From NCBI GenBank assembly GCA_031395645.1, contig JANNJM010000036.1:11538-75537 (forward strand): DNA of 64,000 bases, written 5' to 3'. Of the stretch, positions 35,283 to 44,618 are shown piece by piece. Under the pieces are notes generated by a model. It was given only the letters and a program-made list of their open reading frames with translations, ran no database searches and was not told the origin of the DNA. The DNA is from SHZI01 sp031395645 (lineage in GTDB: Bacteria > Pseudomonadota > Gammaproteobacteria > Steroidobacterales > GCA-2729495). How positions within the stretch are numbered: the first letter of the stretch is position 1; each line of letters starts with the position of its first letter. Both the position numbers and the translations under genes were made by a program.

Positions 35283-36581
35283 TCAGTATAAACCAAGCCA
35301 CTGCAGGGCGGGCGCGACGATTCGGAAGGAACCGCAGACCACGATGCGTCCCCCGGGCGCCGTGACCTCGCGGGCCGCAGCAAAGGCGGCGGCTGGCGTG
35401 GCCACCCAGGTCGCATTGCTGATTGAAGCGGCGCCCACCGCTGCCCTCATTCCGGCCTCGGTGCTGGCCCTTGGATCGTCGACTCCCGAGAGAATCCAGC
35501 GGCCGGCGGCCGGACGGAGCTCGGCGACGAACTCGGCAATGGCCTTGTCGGTCAGCAGGGCCGCAACGATAGTGACGTTTGCGAGGCCGCCGTCCGGTGC
35601 CGGCAGCGTATTCAGTTGCTCACGCAGAACGGCGGCGGCCTGCGGATTGTGGGCGACGTCGAGAATCCACTCGTGCTCGCGCTGCACGATCTGGAAACGA
35701 CCGGGCGGGCTGGACTGGAGCAGCACGGGGTTCAGGAACGTGGCGTTGAGCCGCACTGCCGGCCGCATTTCGGCCAGCGCCGCGAGAGCGAGCGTCGCAT
35801 TCCGGAATTGCGCGGCAGTCCAGTGGGCCGGCGACCGCAGGCCAGTCAGCTGCTGCCGCCCGCCCGGCCCTCGGCCTTCCCACTGCCACCGACCGGCCAC
35901 GCCATCCGGAGCGTAGCTAAAGTCCGGGCCGTAAGTCCGCAGGTCGGCTCCGACGCTAGCAGCCCGTGCGCGAATCGCCGCCGGCACCGGCGAGTCGCCG
36001 TACAGCGCCAACCTCCCACTGTGCATGATGCCGGCCTTCTCTGCGGCAATCGCTTCGATGGAATCACCGAGCCATTCCTGGTGATCGAGACCGATGGTGG
36101 TAATCAGCGCAACGTCAGCGTCCAGCGCGTTCACGGCATCCAGTCGCCCGCCAAGGCCAACTTCCAGGAGCCAGGTGTCACAAGCCGCATCGGCAAAGCT
36201 GACGAAGGCCGCCAACGTGCCGAATTCGAAGTACGTCAGGGGCACGGAATTCCGCGCCGCCTCGACGCGCGCGAACGCTGCCAAAAGTGCCGGGTCGGAT
36301 ACGGATCGACCACCGATCTGGATCCGTTCGTTGTAATGCACGAGGTGCGGGGAAGTGTAGAGCCCCGGATGGCCGCCGGCAGCCCGCAGGCAGTCGTACA
36401 GCAAGGTAACCGTAGACCCCTTGCCGTTGGTACCGCCGACAGTGATCACCCGGCCGGCCGGCACCTGCAGTCCCAGCCGCTCCAGCACCTCGCGCACGCG
36501 CTCAAGGCCCATATCGATCGTGCGGGAATGCAGAGTTCCCTGCCACTGAAGCCAGTCAGCAACAGAGCGGAAATCGGCCAT
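35283..36581 (-). CDS. folC: bifunctional dihydrofolate/folylpolyglutamate synthase
   Basis: 432 aa. It attaches glutamate to dihydropteroate and folates, using ATP. A Mur-ligase type fold is evident: the P-loop VITVGGTNGKGSTVTLL, the omega-loop YTSPHLVHYNERI, LEVGLGGRLDAVNAL, and a C-terminal domain opening with VDPRAST-like and ILDVAHNPQAA. It lies 4 bases after accD and 23 bases before dedD. Confidence 0.97.
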   Translation of the reverse strand: MADFRSVADWLQWQGTLHSRTIDMGLERVREVLERLGLQVPAGRVITVGGTNGKGSTVTLLYDCLRAAGGHPGLYTSPHLVHYNERIQIGGRSVSDPALLAAFARVEAARNSVPLTYFEFGTLAAFVSFADAACDTWLLEVGLGGRLDAVNALDADVALITTIGLDHQEWLGDSIEAIAAEKAGIMHSGRLALYGDSPVPAAIRARAASVGADLRTYGPDFSYAPDGVAGRWQWEGRGPGGRQQLTGLRSPAHWTAAQFRNATLALAALAEMRPAVRLNATFLNPVLLQSSPPGRFQIVQREHEWILDVAHNPQAAAVLREQLNTLPAPDGGLANVTIVAALLTDKAIAEFVAELRPAAGRWILSGVDDPRASTEAGMRAAVGAASISNATWVATPAAAFAAAREVTAPGGRIVVCGSFRIVAPALQWLGLY

Positions 36582-36585
36582 GGTC

Positions 36586-37470
36586 TCAGGCCGGCGTGTC
36601 GGGCCGACTTTCGGGTGGCGGCGCCTGCTTCAGGAGTTTCGCCAGCAGCGAAGCGATTTCATCGCGCAGCTGCCGACGGTCCACCAGCATGTCGAGTGCG
36701 CCGTGCTCCAGCAGGAACTCGCTGCGCTGGAAGCCTTCCGGAAGTGTCTCGCGAACGGTTTGCTGAATAACACGGGGTCCCGCGAAGCCGATCAGCGCAT
36801 TCGGCTCCGCGATGTTGACGTCGCCGAGCATGGCGAGGCTCGCCGAGACACCGCCGGTCGTGGGATCCGTGAGCACGGAAATGAACGGCACACGCGCTTC
36901 AGCCAGTTCGGCCAGCGCCGCGCTGGTCTTGGCCATCTGGAGCAGCGAATACAGGGCCTCCTGCATGCGAGCACCGCCACTCGCGGCAAAGCTGATCAGC
37001 GGCTGGCGGTTGTCCCGGCTCCAGACTGCCGCACGGGCAAATTTCTCGCCAACCACAGAACCCATGGAACCTCCCATGAAGCGGAACTCGAAGGCACAGG
37101 CGACTACCGGCTGACCCTTCAGCAGACCGGTCATCGCGATCAGTGCATCCCGTTCACCGGTCTCCTTCTGCGCTAGCGTGATCCGGTTCCGATACGGTTT
37201 GCTGTCTTTGAAGCGTAGCGGATCGTGCGGGCTCAGCTTCTCGGCGATCTCACGGCCTGTGCCCGTATCGAGAAACACCATCAGTCGGTCACGGGCCACG
37301 AGGCGCATGTGGTGGCTGCACTTCGGGCAGACGTGCAGGTTGCGCTCAAGTTCCGCCCGATAGAGCTGGGCGCTGCACTGTGGGCACTTGATCCAGAGTC
37401 CCTCGGGAACAGAACGGGTGCGCCGCTCCGTCTTGATGCGCGAGGGAAGGACCTTTTCGTACCACGTCAT
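36586..37470 (-). CDS. accD: acetyl-CoA carboxylase carboxyltransferase beta subunit
   Basis: 294 aa. Together with AccA it transfers CO2 from carboxybiotin to acetyl-CoA, the first step of fatty-acid synthesis. An N-terminal zinc ribbon is formed by four cysteines (CPQC and CPKC, about residues 29-51). The carboxyltransferase fold includes MGSVVGEKFARAAVWS, SFAASGGARMQEALYSLLQM and PTTGGVSASLAMLGDVNIAEPNA. The conserved truA-accD-folC order is present, without the trpFBA genes found here in Pseudomonas. Confidence 0.97.
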   Translation of the reverse strand: MTWYEKVLPSRIKTERRTRSVPEGLWIKCPQCSAQLYRAELERNLHVCPKCSHHMRLVARDRLMVFLDTGTGREIAEKLSPHDPLRFKDSKPYRNRITLAQKETGERDALIAMTGLLKGQPVVACAFEFRFMGGSMGSVVGEKFARAAVWSRDNRQPLISFAASGGARMQEALYSLLQMAKTSAALAELAEARVPFISVLTDPTTGGVSASLAMLGDVNIAEPNALIGFAGPRVIQQTVRETLPEGFQRSEFLLEHGALDMLVDRRQLRDEIASLLAKLLKQAPPPESRPDTPA

Positions 37471-37494
37471 GCGCGAATCATAGTCAAGTCTGGT

Positions 37495-38289
37495 TCACCG
37501 ATCACGCCAGACGGCCTGAGCGGCTGCTCTCGGCAACGCCAGTTCCGCCGGGTAGTGCACTTCCGCGAGATACAGGCCCTCAGGCGGTGCCGTTGGTGCC
37601 CCCAGCCGCCGGTCCCGGCTGGCCAGCAGCTCGGCCATCCAGCCGGGTTCTGCGTCGCCGGTTCCGATCCGGACCAGCGCACCAACAATATTGCGCACCA
37701 TGTGGTAGAGGAAGCCATTGGCACGCACTTCGACGTGCACATACTCGCCTGCCCGGGTAACGACCATCCGCTCGAGCCGGCGGACAGGACTGCGGGACTG
37801 ACAACCGGCACCGCGAAATGCAGAGAAATCGTGGTCGCCAAGGAGGTAGGCCCCCGCGGCAGCCATCCGTTCCACTCCAAGCGCTCCCCGGTAACACCAC
37901 GCACGGTGGCGTTCCAGCGCGGAACGCACCTCCCGATGCAGGATAACGTAGCGGTAGGTGCGGGCGAGTGCGGAAAAACGGGCGTGAAAATCAGTGGGAA
38001 CGGCTCGAACCCATTGAACGGCGACATCTGCCGGCAGATTACTGTTGATCCCCAGTAGCCAGGAGCGCAAGGAACGTTGCGCGTCGGTATCGAAGTGGAC
38101 GATCTGACCACAGGCGTGCACACCCGTATCGGTGCGGCCGGCCGCGGCCGTGCTGATCGGCTGGTTGGCTACGACACCGATGGCAACATTGAGAACTTCT
38201 TGGACGCTGCGGGCATGGTTCTGAGTCTGCCAGCCGAAGAATGCGCCGCCGTCGTACTCCAGCCCGGCCGCAAAGCGCTGGGCGCTCAA
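37495..38289 (-). CDS. truA: tRNA pseudouridine synthase A
   Basis: 264 aa. It makes pseudouridine at positions 38-40 in tRNA anticodon arms. The catalytic Asp is in the AAAGRTDTGVHACGQ motif. FHARFSALARTYRYVI and YHMVRNIVGALVRIG are also family signatures. The start is TTG at 38289 with GAGAGG eight bases upstream; no ATG is available before the conserved FAAGLEYDGGAFFGWQ strand. It is 38 bases downstream of fimV. Confidence 0.96.
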   Translation of the reverse strand: MSAQRFAAGLEYDGGAFFGWQTQNHARSVQEVLNVAIGVVANQPISTAAAGRTDTGVHACGQIVHFDTDAQRSLRSWLLGINSNLPADVAVQWVRAVPTDFHARFSALARTYRYVILHREVRSALERHRAWCYRGALGVERMAAAGAYLLGDHDFSAFRGAGCQSRSPVRRLERMVVTRAGEYVHVEVRANGFLYHMVRNIVGALVRIGTGDAEPGWMAELLASRDRRLGAPTAPPEGLYLAEVHYPAELALPRAAAQAVWRDR

Positions 38290-38327
38290 TCCAGGGACCT
38301 CTCGCCGGGACCGGTCGACGAGACCCG

Positions 38328-41300
38328 TCAGTCCGTCAGATCGTCGAGCAGGCGGCGAGCCTCCTGGCGCTGCGCAGAGTCACCTTCCTCCAGCACCTCA
38401 TTCAGGATGCTGCGCGCGCCGTCCGGATCGCCCATATCGACGTAGGCACGGGCGAGATCAAGCTTGGTGCCCACCTCAGTCATCGTCGGACCCTCGGGGC
38501 CCTTGCGCCGTCCGGTCATCACCGAGGTTGGCTCAATATCCTCGGCCTTGCTGTCACCAATATCGAAATCCACCTGGCTGAGTTCGGCTGAAGCCTCTCC
38601 CAGACCGGCTACCGAGACCCGTGGCTGCTCGGCGGTGTCGTCGACGGCCCTGTGCTCGGCTGTGGACTCGGCTGTGTCACTGGTCAAATCACGGGCATTA
38701 CTCAGACCCGAAGAACTCTTTTGCAGGGCATTGCCAAAGGCGGGCAAGTCCAGCGTGCCTTCGTCGGGAACCATGCGACGCACTTCAGCTGTCGAATCAC
38801 CTTCCAATGCCTGCAGCAAGTCGGACTCTTCGGCATCGTCCGCGCTTAGGTCGTACACATCGCTGCCAGCATCCCCTTCAACGGCAGCATGCAGGCCCGT
38901 ACCCAGATCGCCTGCGGCTTCATCGAGACCCGTTAGATCGAGACCCAGGTCCTCAAGGTTGATTTCCTCGGTCTGGTCGCCGGCGGCCGCCCGCCGCGAC
39001 TCGTCCAAGCCCGAGCGACGGGCGGGGATAGCGCTTTCCAGTGTCGGTGTCTCCAGCGTGCCCGACGCTGCCATTTCTACCGTTGGCGTTTCGAGGGTAG
39101 GCGTTTCAACGGTGCGCGCGCCGAAACTGCGCGACTCAATCGTGGGCGTTTCCATGGTCGGTGAATAATCACCGGCGTACCGCGCCTCCACCGTCGGCAC
39201 TTCGGCGGTTCGGCCGCCGCTCTGGCCGCCGCTCTGGCCGCCGCTCTGGCCGCCACCGCGCGGAGCGATTTCTGTCTGCATCGACCCCGTGCTATCGATC
39301 GAGACATCTCCCATGGATCCAAGGTCAAAATCCAGCAACTCGGAGGCGGGCCCCTTGCGGGCCGCCGTCAGGTCGAGATCGAGGTTCGTCTCATCGGCCT
39401 CATCGAACGAGATGTCTACACCGCCCTGGTCGTCGTCAGCCAGGGCCAGATCAAGGCTTGCGTCGCCGGTGGACGTCACCGCGCCAGCAAAGAGTGGCTC
39501 CCCGGGGCAAATCTGCTTGCCCATGATCAGGACTTTGTTCCAGCCGGAATCCGGGGAACCCTTCATTTGTCGGTGGTAGGTCTGGGCTTCCTTGAGGAAG
39601 GAAGCCTTGTTTTCCCAGATAAAGAATACTTCGAGAAGCTTGAGGCGCAGGTCGCGCCGATCCGGACTGTCCCGGAGCGCTCGGGTGAGCAGTTCGGCTG
39701 CCTGATCATAAAGCCCGTACGCCATGTGGAAGTCGGCTTCGGCAACGAGGTCCGCCTGGTCCAGTTCAACGGCACCCTCGGTGCTGATCGTGCGCTCCAG
39801 CGGCGTTTCAGCGTCAGCATCCCGGGCAGCGACTCGTGCAGCGGGGGCCGGACTCCGTTCACCGGCATCTTCCTCAACCATGTAGCCATCCCGGCGGACA
39901 ACCGGCTGGGTGCTGCCAGCGCCGCTCGGCATGTCGCCCCGCAAATCGTTACCGAACCGGCCGGTAGCCTCATCGGCCGTGGCCATGCGCCGGCGGGCAA
40001 AGACGAAGAACAGGCCCGCGAGTAGGACCACCGCCGCCGACAGCAGGAAGGGTCCACTGGAGACGAGATCGCCCAGCGAGCGCAGGAACCCGCCGTCCCT
40101 GTTACGTTCCTGGGGGGAACGCCTGGCCGGTTGCCGCTCATCGGCCGCCGGCTTTTCGACTACCGCTGGCTGGTCCGATGCAACGGGCGCTGCGACCGGC
40201 CCCACAGGCTCTGCGGAGGGCGCGGGGGCCGGCAGTTCTTCGGGTGGCGCCTCGGCTGGCGCCGGCACGACCGCTTCCGGAGCCTTTGCCGGGCCCTCAA
40301 GCTGCCTGACGCGGTCTTGCAGAGTCTTGAGCTGACTGTCCCTGAGCGCGAGCAGGCGCTGCTGTTCCGCGAGCTCCCGCTCCAGAGCCATCCGGTCGGC
40401 AAGACCGCTGGGGCCGCTGGCGGTGCCGGCCGCCTGTGCGGTCGGCGGCACAAGCTGGAGGCGAGCCGGCGCCGGAGTGCCGGTGGCGGCCCTGCGCCAC
40501 TCCTCATCCTGCCTCTGCACTTCAGCGGTCGCTGCGCGACTGGCAATACCCGCCAGTTCACCGCCCCGGGGCACGCGCAAAATGGCGCCGCGCCGGAGCA
40601 CGTTGATGTTGCCTGCAAAGGCCTCGGGATTCGCCCGATACAGCGCGAGCATGATCTGATTTACCGAAGCGCCGCTGTCCGCCCGCAGTCGCTCCGAGAT
40701 GCCCCACAGCGTCTCATTCGAACGCACAGGGCCGTAGGTGTCGCCATCCGGTCCGGAAGTGATGCGGCCAGATGTGTTCGCACCAGATGTGCTCGCACCA
40801 GATGCGCTGCCCACAGATGGCTGGACCGGCGCGCGGCGTATCTCCGGAGCCGCGTCTCCGGGTCCTGCTGCCGCCGGCGCCGCCGGCCGGGGCGTCTTCG
40901 CACCTGCTGAAACCTGGCCCGACGCCAGCTCAGAACCGGCAAAAGCTGGCGGATCCAGGAGAACGGTGTACTCCCGCAACAGCCGACCCTGGGGCCAGCT
41001 GACGTCCAGCAACAGGGAAATGAAGGGTTCGCTGACCGGCTGGGTGGAGGTAACGCGAACCACCGCCCGGGCGCCCTCGCGCTCCACATTGAATCTCAGG
41101 TCTTCAAGAAATCGGGGTCGGTCAAGACCAAAACGCTCGAACGTTGCAACTGGGGCCAGTTGGACGCTGAGCTGGCTCAACTCATCGGCGTCTGCCGTGA
41201 CCTGGATCTCGGCAACGAAGGGCTGGTTGAGCGCCGACCGGAGCGTAATTTCGCCGAGGCCCAGCGCGCCGGCGGTCAACGGTAGAAGCCCCGCCAGCAG

Positions 41301-41330
41301 CAGGACTGCAGCGAGTAGAACTCGTGGCAT
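38328..41330 (-). CDS. fimV: FimV/HubP-type polar landmark protein
   Basis: 1000 aa. A signal segment and FimV core domain start the protein (LGLGEITLRSALNQPFVAEI, residues 23-42). A LysM peptidoglycan-binding domain covers about 199-254, a short coiled coil about 318-348 and a membrane segment about 424-446. A long acidic cytoplasmic part with GGQSGG and VETPT/LETPT repeats ends in the FimV C-terminal TPR-like motif (DLARAYVDMGDPDGARSILNEVL, residues about 955-985, quoted in part). It organises poles and type IV pili. It lies between asd and truA, as in Pseudomonas. Confidence 0.93.
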   Translation of the reverse strand: MPRVLLAAVLLLAGLLPLTAGALGLGEITLRSALNQPFVAEIQVTADADELSQLSVQLAPVATFERFGLDRPRFLEDLRFNVEREGARAVVRVTSTQPVSEPFISLLLDVSWPQGRLLREYTVLLDPPAFAGSELASGQVSAGAKTPRPAAPAAAGPGDAAPEIRRAPVQPSVGSASGASTSGANTSGRITSGPDGDTYGPVRSNETLWGISERLRADSGASVNQIMLALYRANPEAFAGNINVLRRGAILRVPRGGELAGIASRAATAEVQRQDEEWRRAATGTPAPARLQLVPPTAQAAGTASGPSGLADRMALERELAEQQRLLALRDSQLKTLQDRVRQLEGPAKAPEAVVPAPAEAPPEELPAPAPSAEPVGPVAAPVASDQPAVVEKPAADERQPARRSPQERNRDGGFLRSLGDLVSSGPFLLSAAVVLLAGLFFVFARRRMATADEATGRFGNDLRGDMPSGAGSTQPVVRRDGYMVEEDAGERSPAPAARVAARDADAETPLERTISTEGAVELDQADLVAEADFHMAYGLYDQAAELLTRALRDSPDRRDLRLKLLEVFFIWENKASFLKEAQTYHRQMKGSPDSGWNKVLIMGKQICPGEPLFAGAVTSTGDASLDLALADDDQGGVDISFDEADETNLDLDLTAARKGPASELLDFDLGSMGDVSIDSTGSMQTEIAPRGGGQSGGQSGGQSGGRTAEVPTVEARYAGDYSPTMETPTIESRSFGARTVETPTLETPTVEMAASGTLETPTLESAIPARRSGLDESRRAAAGDQTEEINLEDLGLDLTGLDEAAGDLGTGLHAAVEGDAGSDVYDLSADDAEESDLLQALEGDSTAEVRRMVPDEGTLDLPAFGNALQKSSSGLSNARDLTSDTAESTAEHRAVDDTAEQPRVSVAGLGEASAELSQVDFDIGDSKAEDIEPTSVMTGRRKGPEGPTMTEVGTKLDLARAYVDMGDPDGARSILNEVLEEGDSAQRQEARRLLDDLTD
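39212..39254. repeat. 12-base tandem repeat inside fimV
   Basis: GGCCGCCGCTCT is repeated three full times plus a partial fourth unit (39212, 39224, 39236, 39248). On the coding strand it encodes GGQS units of the low-complexity cytoplasmic linker. Being a multiple of three, copy-number change would keep the frame. Confidence 0.85.
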
Positions 41331-41453
41331 CTAAATTCCCCGAATGAGCCGCCAGCACCACCCCTCGTCGGGGAACCCAAGAAGCCGATGGCCTAGAAGT
41401 AGAACCAACTATAGCCCATATGGTCCCGCCGCGTAAGGCAGAGGCGCGCGGAT

Positions 41454-42482
41454 TTAGAGGTAGTCGCGGATCAGTAGTTCGGCTATCTGGATGCTGTTCA
41501 GGGCAGCCCCCTTGCGGATGTTGTCCGACACCACCCACAGGTTGATGCCCCGCTCGCAGGAGATGTCCTCCCGGATCCGGCCCACATAGACCGGATCGTG
41601 GCTCGCAGCCTCCGTAACGGCGGTCGGATACCCACCGAGGCGAGCTTCGTCGACGACCGTGATACCGGGCGCGCGCTCCAGCAGGGCGCGGACTTCCGGA
41701 GCACTGATCTTGCGCCGGGTCTCGATGTGAACTGCTTCGGAATGGCCGAAGAACACGGGCACGCGCACGGCTGTCGGGTTCACCTGGATCGCTTCGTCAC
41801 CCAGGATCTTCCGCGTCTCCCACACCATCTTCATCTCTTCCTTGGTGTAGCCGTTCTCCTGAAAGTCGTCGATGTGGGGCACGACATTGAAGGCGATCTG
41901 TTTCGCCGCGCCCACGGTTTCCACGGGTTGCCCGTTAAGCAGCTGGGCAGTCTGCGCCGCCAGTGCGTCCACGGAGCGGCGGCCAGCACCGGAGACCGAC
42001 TGGTAGGTCGCCACGTTAATGCGCGTGATGCCGACAGCGTCGTGAATAGGCTTCAACGCCACGACCAGCTGGATCGTGGAGCAGTTGGGATTGGCAATGA
42101 TGTTGTGCCGGCGGTAGCCCGGAACAGCCTCGGGATTCACTTCCGGCACGATTAGCGGGATGTCCGATTCATAGCGGAACCGGGAAGTATTGTCGATCAC
42201 GATGCAGCCGGCGGTGCCAGCGCGCGGCGCGTGCTCGCCAGAGACGCTGCCGCCCGCTGAGAATAAACCGATATCTACACCCTTGAAATCGAAAGTGGCG
42301 AGATCCCGCACGCGAAGCGTCTTACCCGCAAAACTCACCGTCTTGCCGACGGACCGCGCGCTGGCCAGCGGAATCAGCTCGCTGACCGGGAAACTGCGCT
42401 CTTCGAGGATCTCGAGCAGGGCTTCGCCAACGAGGCCTGTGGCACCGACGACGGCTACGCGATAGGCGTCCTTGCTGGGCAT
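41454..42482 (-). CDS. asd: aspartate-semialdehyde dehydrogenase
   Basis: 342 aa. It reduces aspartyl phosphate to the semialdehyde, the branch point to lysine, diaminopimelate, threonine and methionine. The NADP loop VAVVGATGLVGEALLEIL and the active-site Cys in NPNCSTIQLVVAL are clear. The substrate loop GAGRRSVDALAAQTAQ and the EEMKMVWETRKIL stretch also fit. It stands between aroC (33-base gap) and fimV (123-base gap). Confidence 0.97.
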   Translation of the reverse strand: MPSKDAYRVAVVGATGLVGEALLEILEERSFPVSELIPLASARSVGKTVSFAGKTLRVRDLATFDFKGVDIGLFSAGGSVSGEHAPRAGTAGCIVIDNTSRFRYESDIPLIVPEVNPEAVPGYRRHNIIANPNCSTIQLVVALKPIHDAVGITRINVATYQSVSGAGRRSVDALAAQTAQLLNGQPVETVGAAKQIAFNVVPHIDDFQENGYTKEEMKMVWETRKILGDEAIQVNPTAVRVPVFFGHSEAVHIETRRKISAPEVRALLERAPGITVVDEARLGGYPTAVTEAASHDPVYVGRIREDISCERGINLWVVSDNIRKGAALNSIQIAELLIRDYL

Positions 42483-42515
42483 GGGATCAATACTCTGGCT
42501 AAAGGCGTTTGCGGT

Positions 42516-43622
42516 TCAGGATCGGGGGCGACCGTCTTCGACCGACGGGGTCAAGGGCTGGACGTCGGCGTTCTGGCCACGGTGTCGCAGAAAGTGGTCC
42601 ATCAGCACAATGGCGAGCATGGCCTCGGCAATCGGTGCCGCCCGAAGCCCGACGCAGGGATCGTGCCGGCCGGTGGTGGCCACCTCCGCAGACTCGCCCT
42701 CCTCGTCCACCGTGTCGCCCGGCAGCCTGATGCTCGAGGTTGGCTTGAGTGCGATGCTCACCAGGATGTCCTGGCCCGTGGATATTCCGCCGAGGACTCC
42801 GCCAGACGAATTGCGCCGAAAACCGGTCGGCGTGATTTCATCCCGGTGTTCCGTCCCCTTCTGGGCGACCACCGCAAAGCCGGCGCCCAATTCCACGGCA
42901 CGGACCGCGTTGATGCTCATCATCGCGTGGGCAATGTCTGCCTCGAGCTTGTCGAAGACTGGCTCGCCGAGACCCGCCGGAACGCCGCTCGCCACCACGT
43001 TGATGCGCGCACCTATGGAATTGCCCTCCTTACGCAGCGCATCCATATAGGCCTCGAGTTCTGGCACCCGGGCAGGATCGGCGCAAAAAAACGGGTTGTC
43101 GTCTACGGTGGCAAGATCCACAACGTCAAGCACCAACGGACCCAACTGACGCAGGTAACCGCGAATCTCAATGCCCAGCCGCAACTGCAGGAACTTTCGC
43201 GCAATGGCGCCAGCCGCCACACGCATGGCGGTCTCGCGCGCCGATGAACGACCCCCGCCGCGGTAGTCACGGATCCCGTACTTCTGCTGGTAGGTGTAGT
43301 CGGCATGGCCCGGCCGGAAACGATCCTTGATTTTCCGGTAGTCCTGGGACTTCTGATCCACGTTCTCGATCACCATGCCGATCGGCGTGCCGGTGGTCAG
43401 GCCCTCGAACACGCCGGAAAGGATCTGCACCGTGTCAGGCTCGCGGCGCGGGGTGGTATGCCGCGACTTGCCTGGCCGGCGGCGCTCCAGATCCTTCTGA
43501 ATGTCGGCCTCGGCGAGCGGCAACCCGGGCGGACACCCGTCGACGATACAGCCCAGCGCCGGCCCGTGGCTCTCGCCGAAGGTCGTGACCGTATAAGACT
43601 TGCCGATGGTATTACCGGACAT
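42516..43622 (-). CDS. aroC: chorismate synthase
   Basis: 368 aa from the ATG at 43622, which gives a 7-base gap to prmB; the longer reading overlaps prmB. It converts EPSP to chorismate using reduced FMN. Family signatures: GESHGPALGCIVDGCPPG, the RGGGRSSARETAMRVAAGAIA stretch and ALKPTSSI/RHDPCVGLRAAPIAEAM. The protein length is normal. Confidence 0.97.
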   Translation of the reverse strand: MSGNTIGKSYTVTTFGESHGPALGCIVDGCPPGLPLAEADIQKDLERRRPGKSRHTTPRREPDTVQILSGVFEGLTTGTPIGMVIENVDQKSQDYRKIKDRFRPGHADYTYQQKYGIRDYRGGGRSSARETAMRVAAGAIARKFLQLRLGIEIRGYLRQLGPLVLDVVDLATVDDNPFFCADPARVPELEAYMDALRKEGNSIGARINVVASGVPAGLGEPVFDKLEADIAHAMMSINAVRAVELGAGFAVVAQKGTEHRDEITPTGFRRNSSGGVLGGISTGQDILVSIALKPTSSIRLPGDTVDEEGESAEVATTGRHDPCVGLRAAPIAEAMLAIVLMDHFLRHRGQNADVQPLTPSVEDGRPRS

Positions 43623-43629
43623 CAGGACT

Positions 43630-44547
43630 CTACTTTTTTGGCAGGACGACTTCTGGCACAAAGACTGCGGCCCCAAGCTCCGCTGCGCTGACGAGGGCGA
43701 TGCCCTCCCCACCGTTAACAAGCTCGGGCCAGGTAAAGGGCACTTTCGGAAAACGGGCCTCAAGCACGGCAACTCCGGCTCCAACCTCAAGAGCCAGCCA
43801 GCCGTGCGGCGTCAGAAAGCGAGCCGCATGGTGCAATATTCTTGCCGGGGTTGCCATCCCGTCGACACCGGATTCAAGCGCCAGCAGCGGTTCATGGCCG
43901 TACTCGGGCGGGAAAGTCGCCAAGTCCGCCTCGGGTACGTAGGGCGGATTGGAAACGATCAGGTCGAACGTGCCTTCAACCCCGGAAAAGACATCGGCCT
44001 GGACGAGCTCCACGCGCTCTTCCAGGCTGTATCTCTGCACGTTTCGACGCGCGACGGCAAGGGCGTCGGGTGAGATATCCGTAGCCACCACGCTGCTGTC
44101 GGGAAAGGCCAGTGCGAGGGCCACAGCGATGCAGCCGCTGCCCGTCCCGATGTCGAGAATGCGTCGAACGCCCGGCGGGTCCAACCACGGCTCGAAGCGC
44201 TGGGCGATCAACTCCGCGAATGGCGACCGGGGAATCAGCACGCGTTCGTCCACGTAAAACGCCAGCCCGGCAAACCAGGCCTCCCCTGTCAGGTAGGGCA
44301 AAGGCCGGCGACTGCCGATACGCAACGCCAGCAACTCCTCGACCTCTGACCTTTGCTCCGTCGATACCCGCAGGCGATAGGCGCGCCGGGCGTCGGCATG
44401 CTCGAGACCCAAGACGTGAAAGACGAGGGCGGCGGCTTCGTCGCGTGCATTCTCGGTGCCGTGACCGAAAAACACCCCCGCGTCATCGAGACGGCTGGCG
44501 CACGCCGTGATCAGCCCGGCAACCGAGCCTGCCTGTCCTTTCGCCAT
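43630..44547 (-). CDS. prmB: 50S ribosomal protein L3 glutamine methyltransferase
   Basis: 305 aa. It methylates the conserved glutamine of ribosomal protein L3. SAM motif I is LDIGTGSGCIAVALAL (about residues 130-145) and the catalytic NPPY motif occurs in IVSNPPYVPEADLATFP. PrmB and PrmC are similar, but the location next to aroC is the PrmB arrangement. It is the first gene of the aroC-asd-fimV run and diverges from psd, with 71 bases between. Confidence 0.9.
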   Translation of the reverse strand: MAKGQAGSVAGLITACASRLDDAGVFFGHGTENARDEAAALVFHVLGLEHADARRAYRLRVSTEQRSEVEELLALRIGSRRPLPYLTGEAWFAGLAFYVDERVLIPRSPFAELIAQRFEPWLDPPGVRRILDIGTGSGCIAVALALAFPDSSVVATDISPDALAVARRNVQRYSLEERVELVQADVFSGVEGTFDLIVSNPPYVPEADLATFPPEYGHEPLLALESGVDGMATPARILHHAARFLTPHGWLALEVGAGVAVLEARFPKVPFTWPELVNGGEGIALVSAAELGAAVFVPEVVLPKK

Positions 44548-44618
44548 GCGCCACCCAGAGCCCGAACCTGAACCGGCGTATAGAATACGTCGCCGCCTCG
44601 TCCCGGAACCGACTACTG

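Noticed and set aside
39212..39254. CRISPR-like array
   Set aside because: Twelve-base units without spacers, in frame inside fimV.
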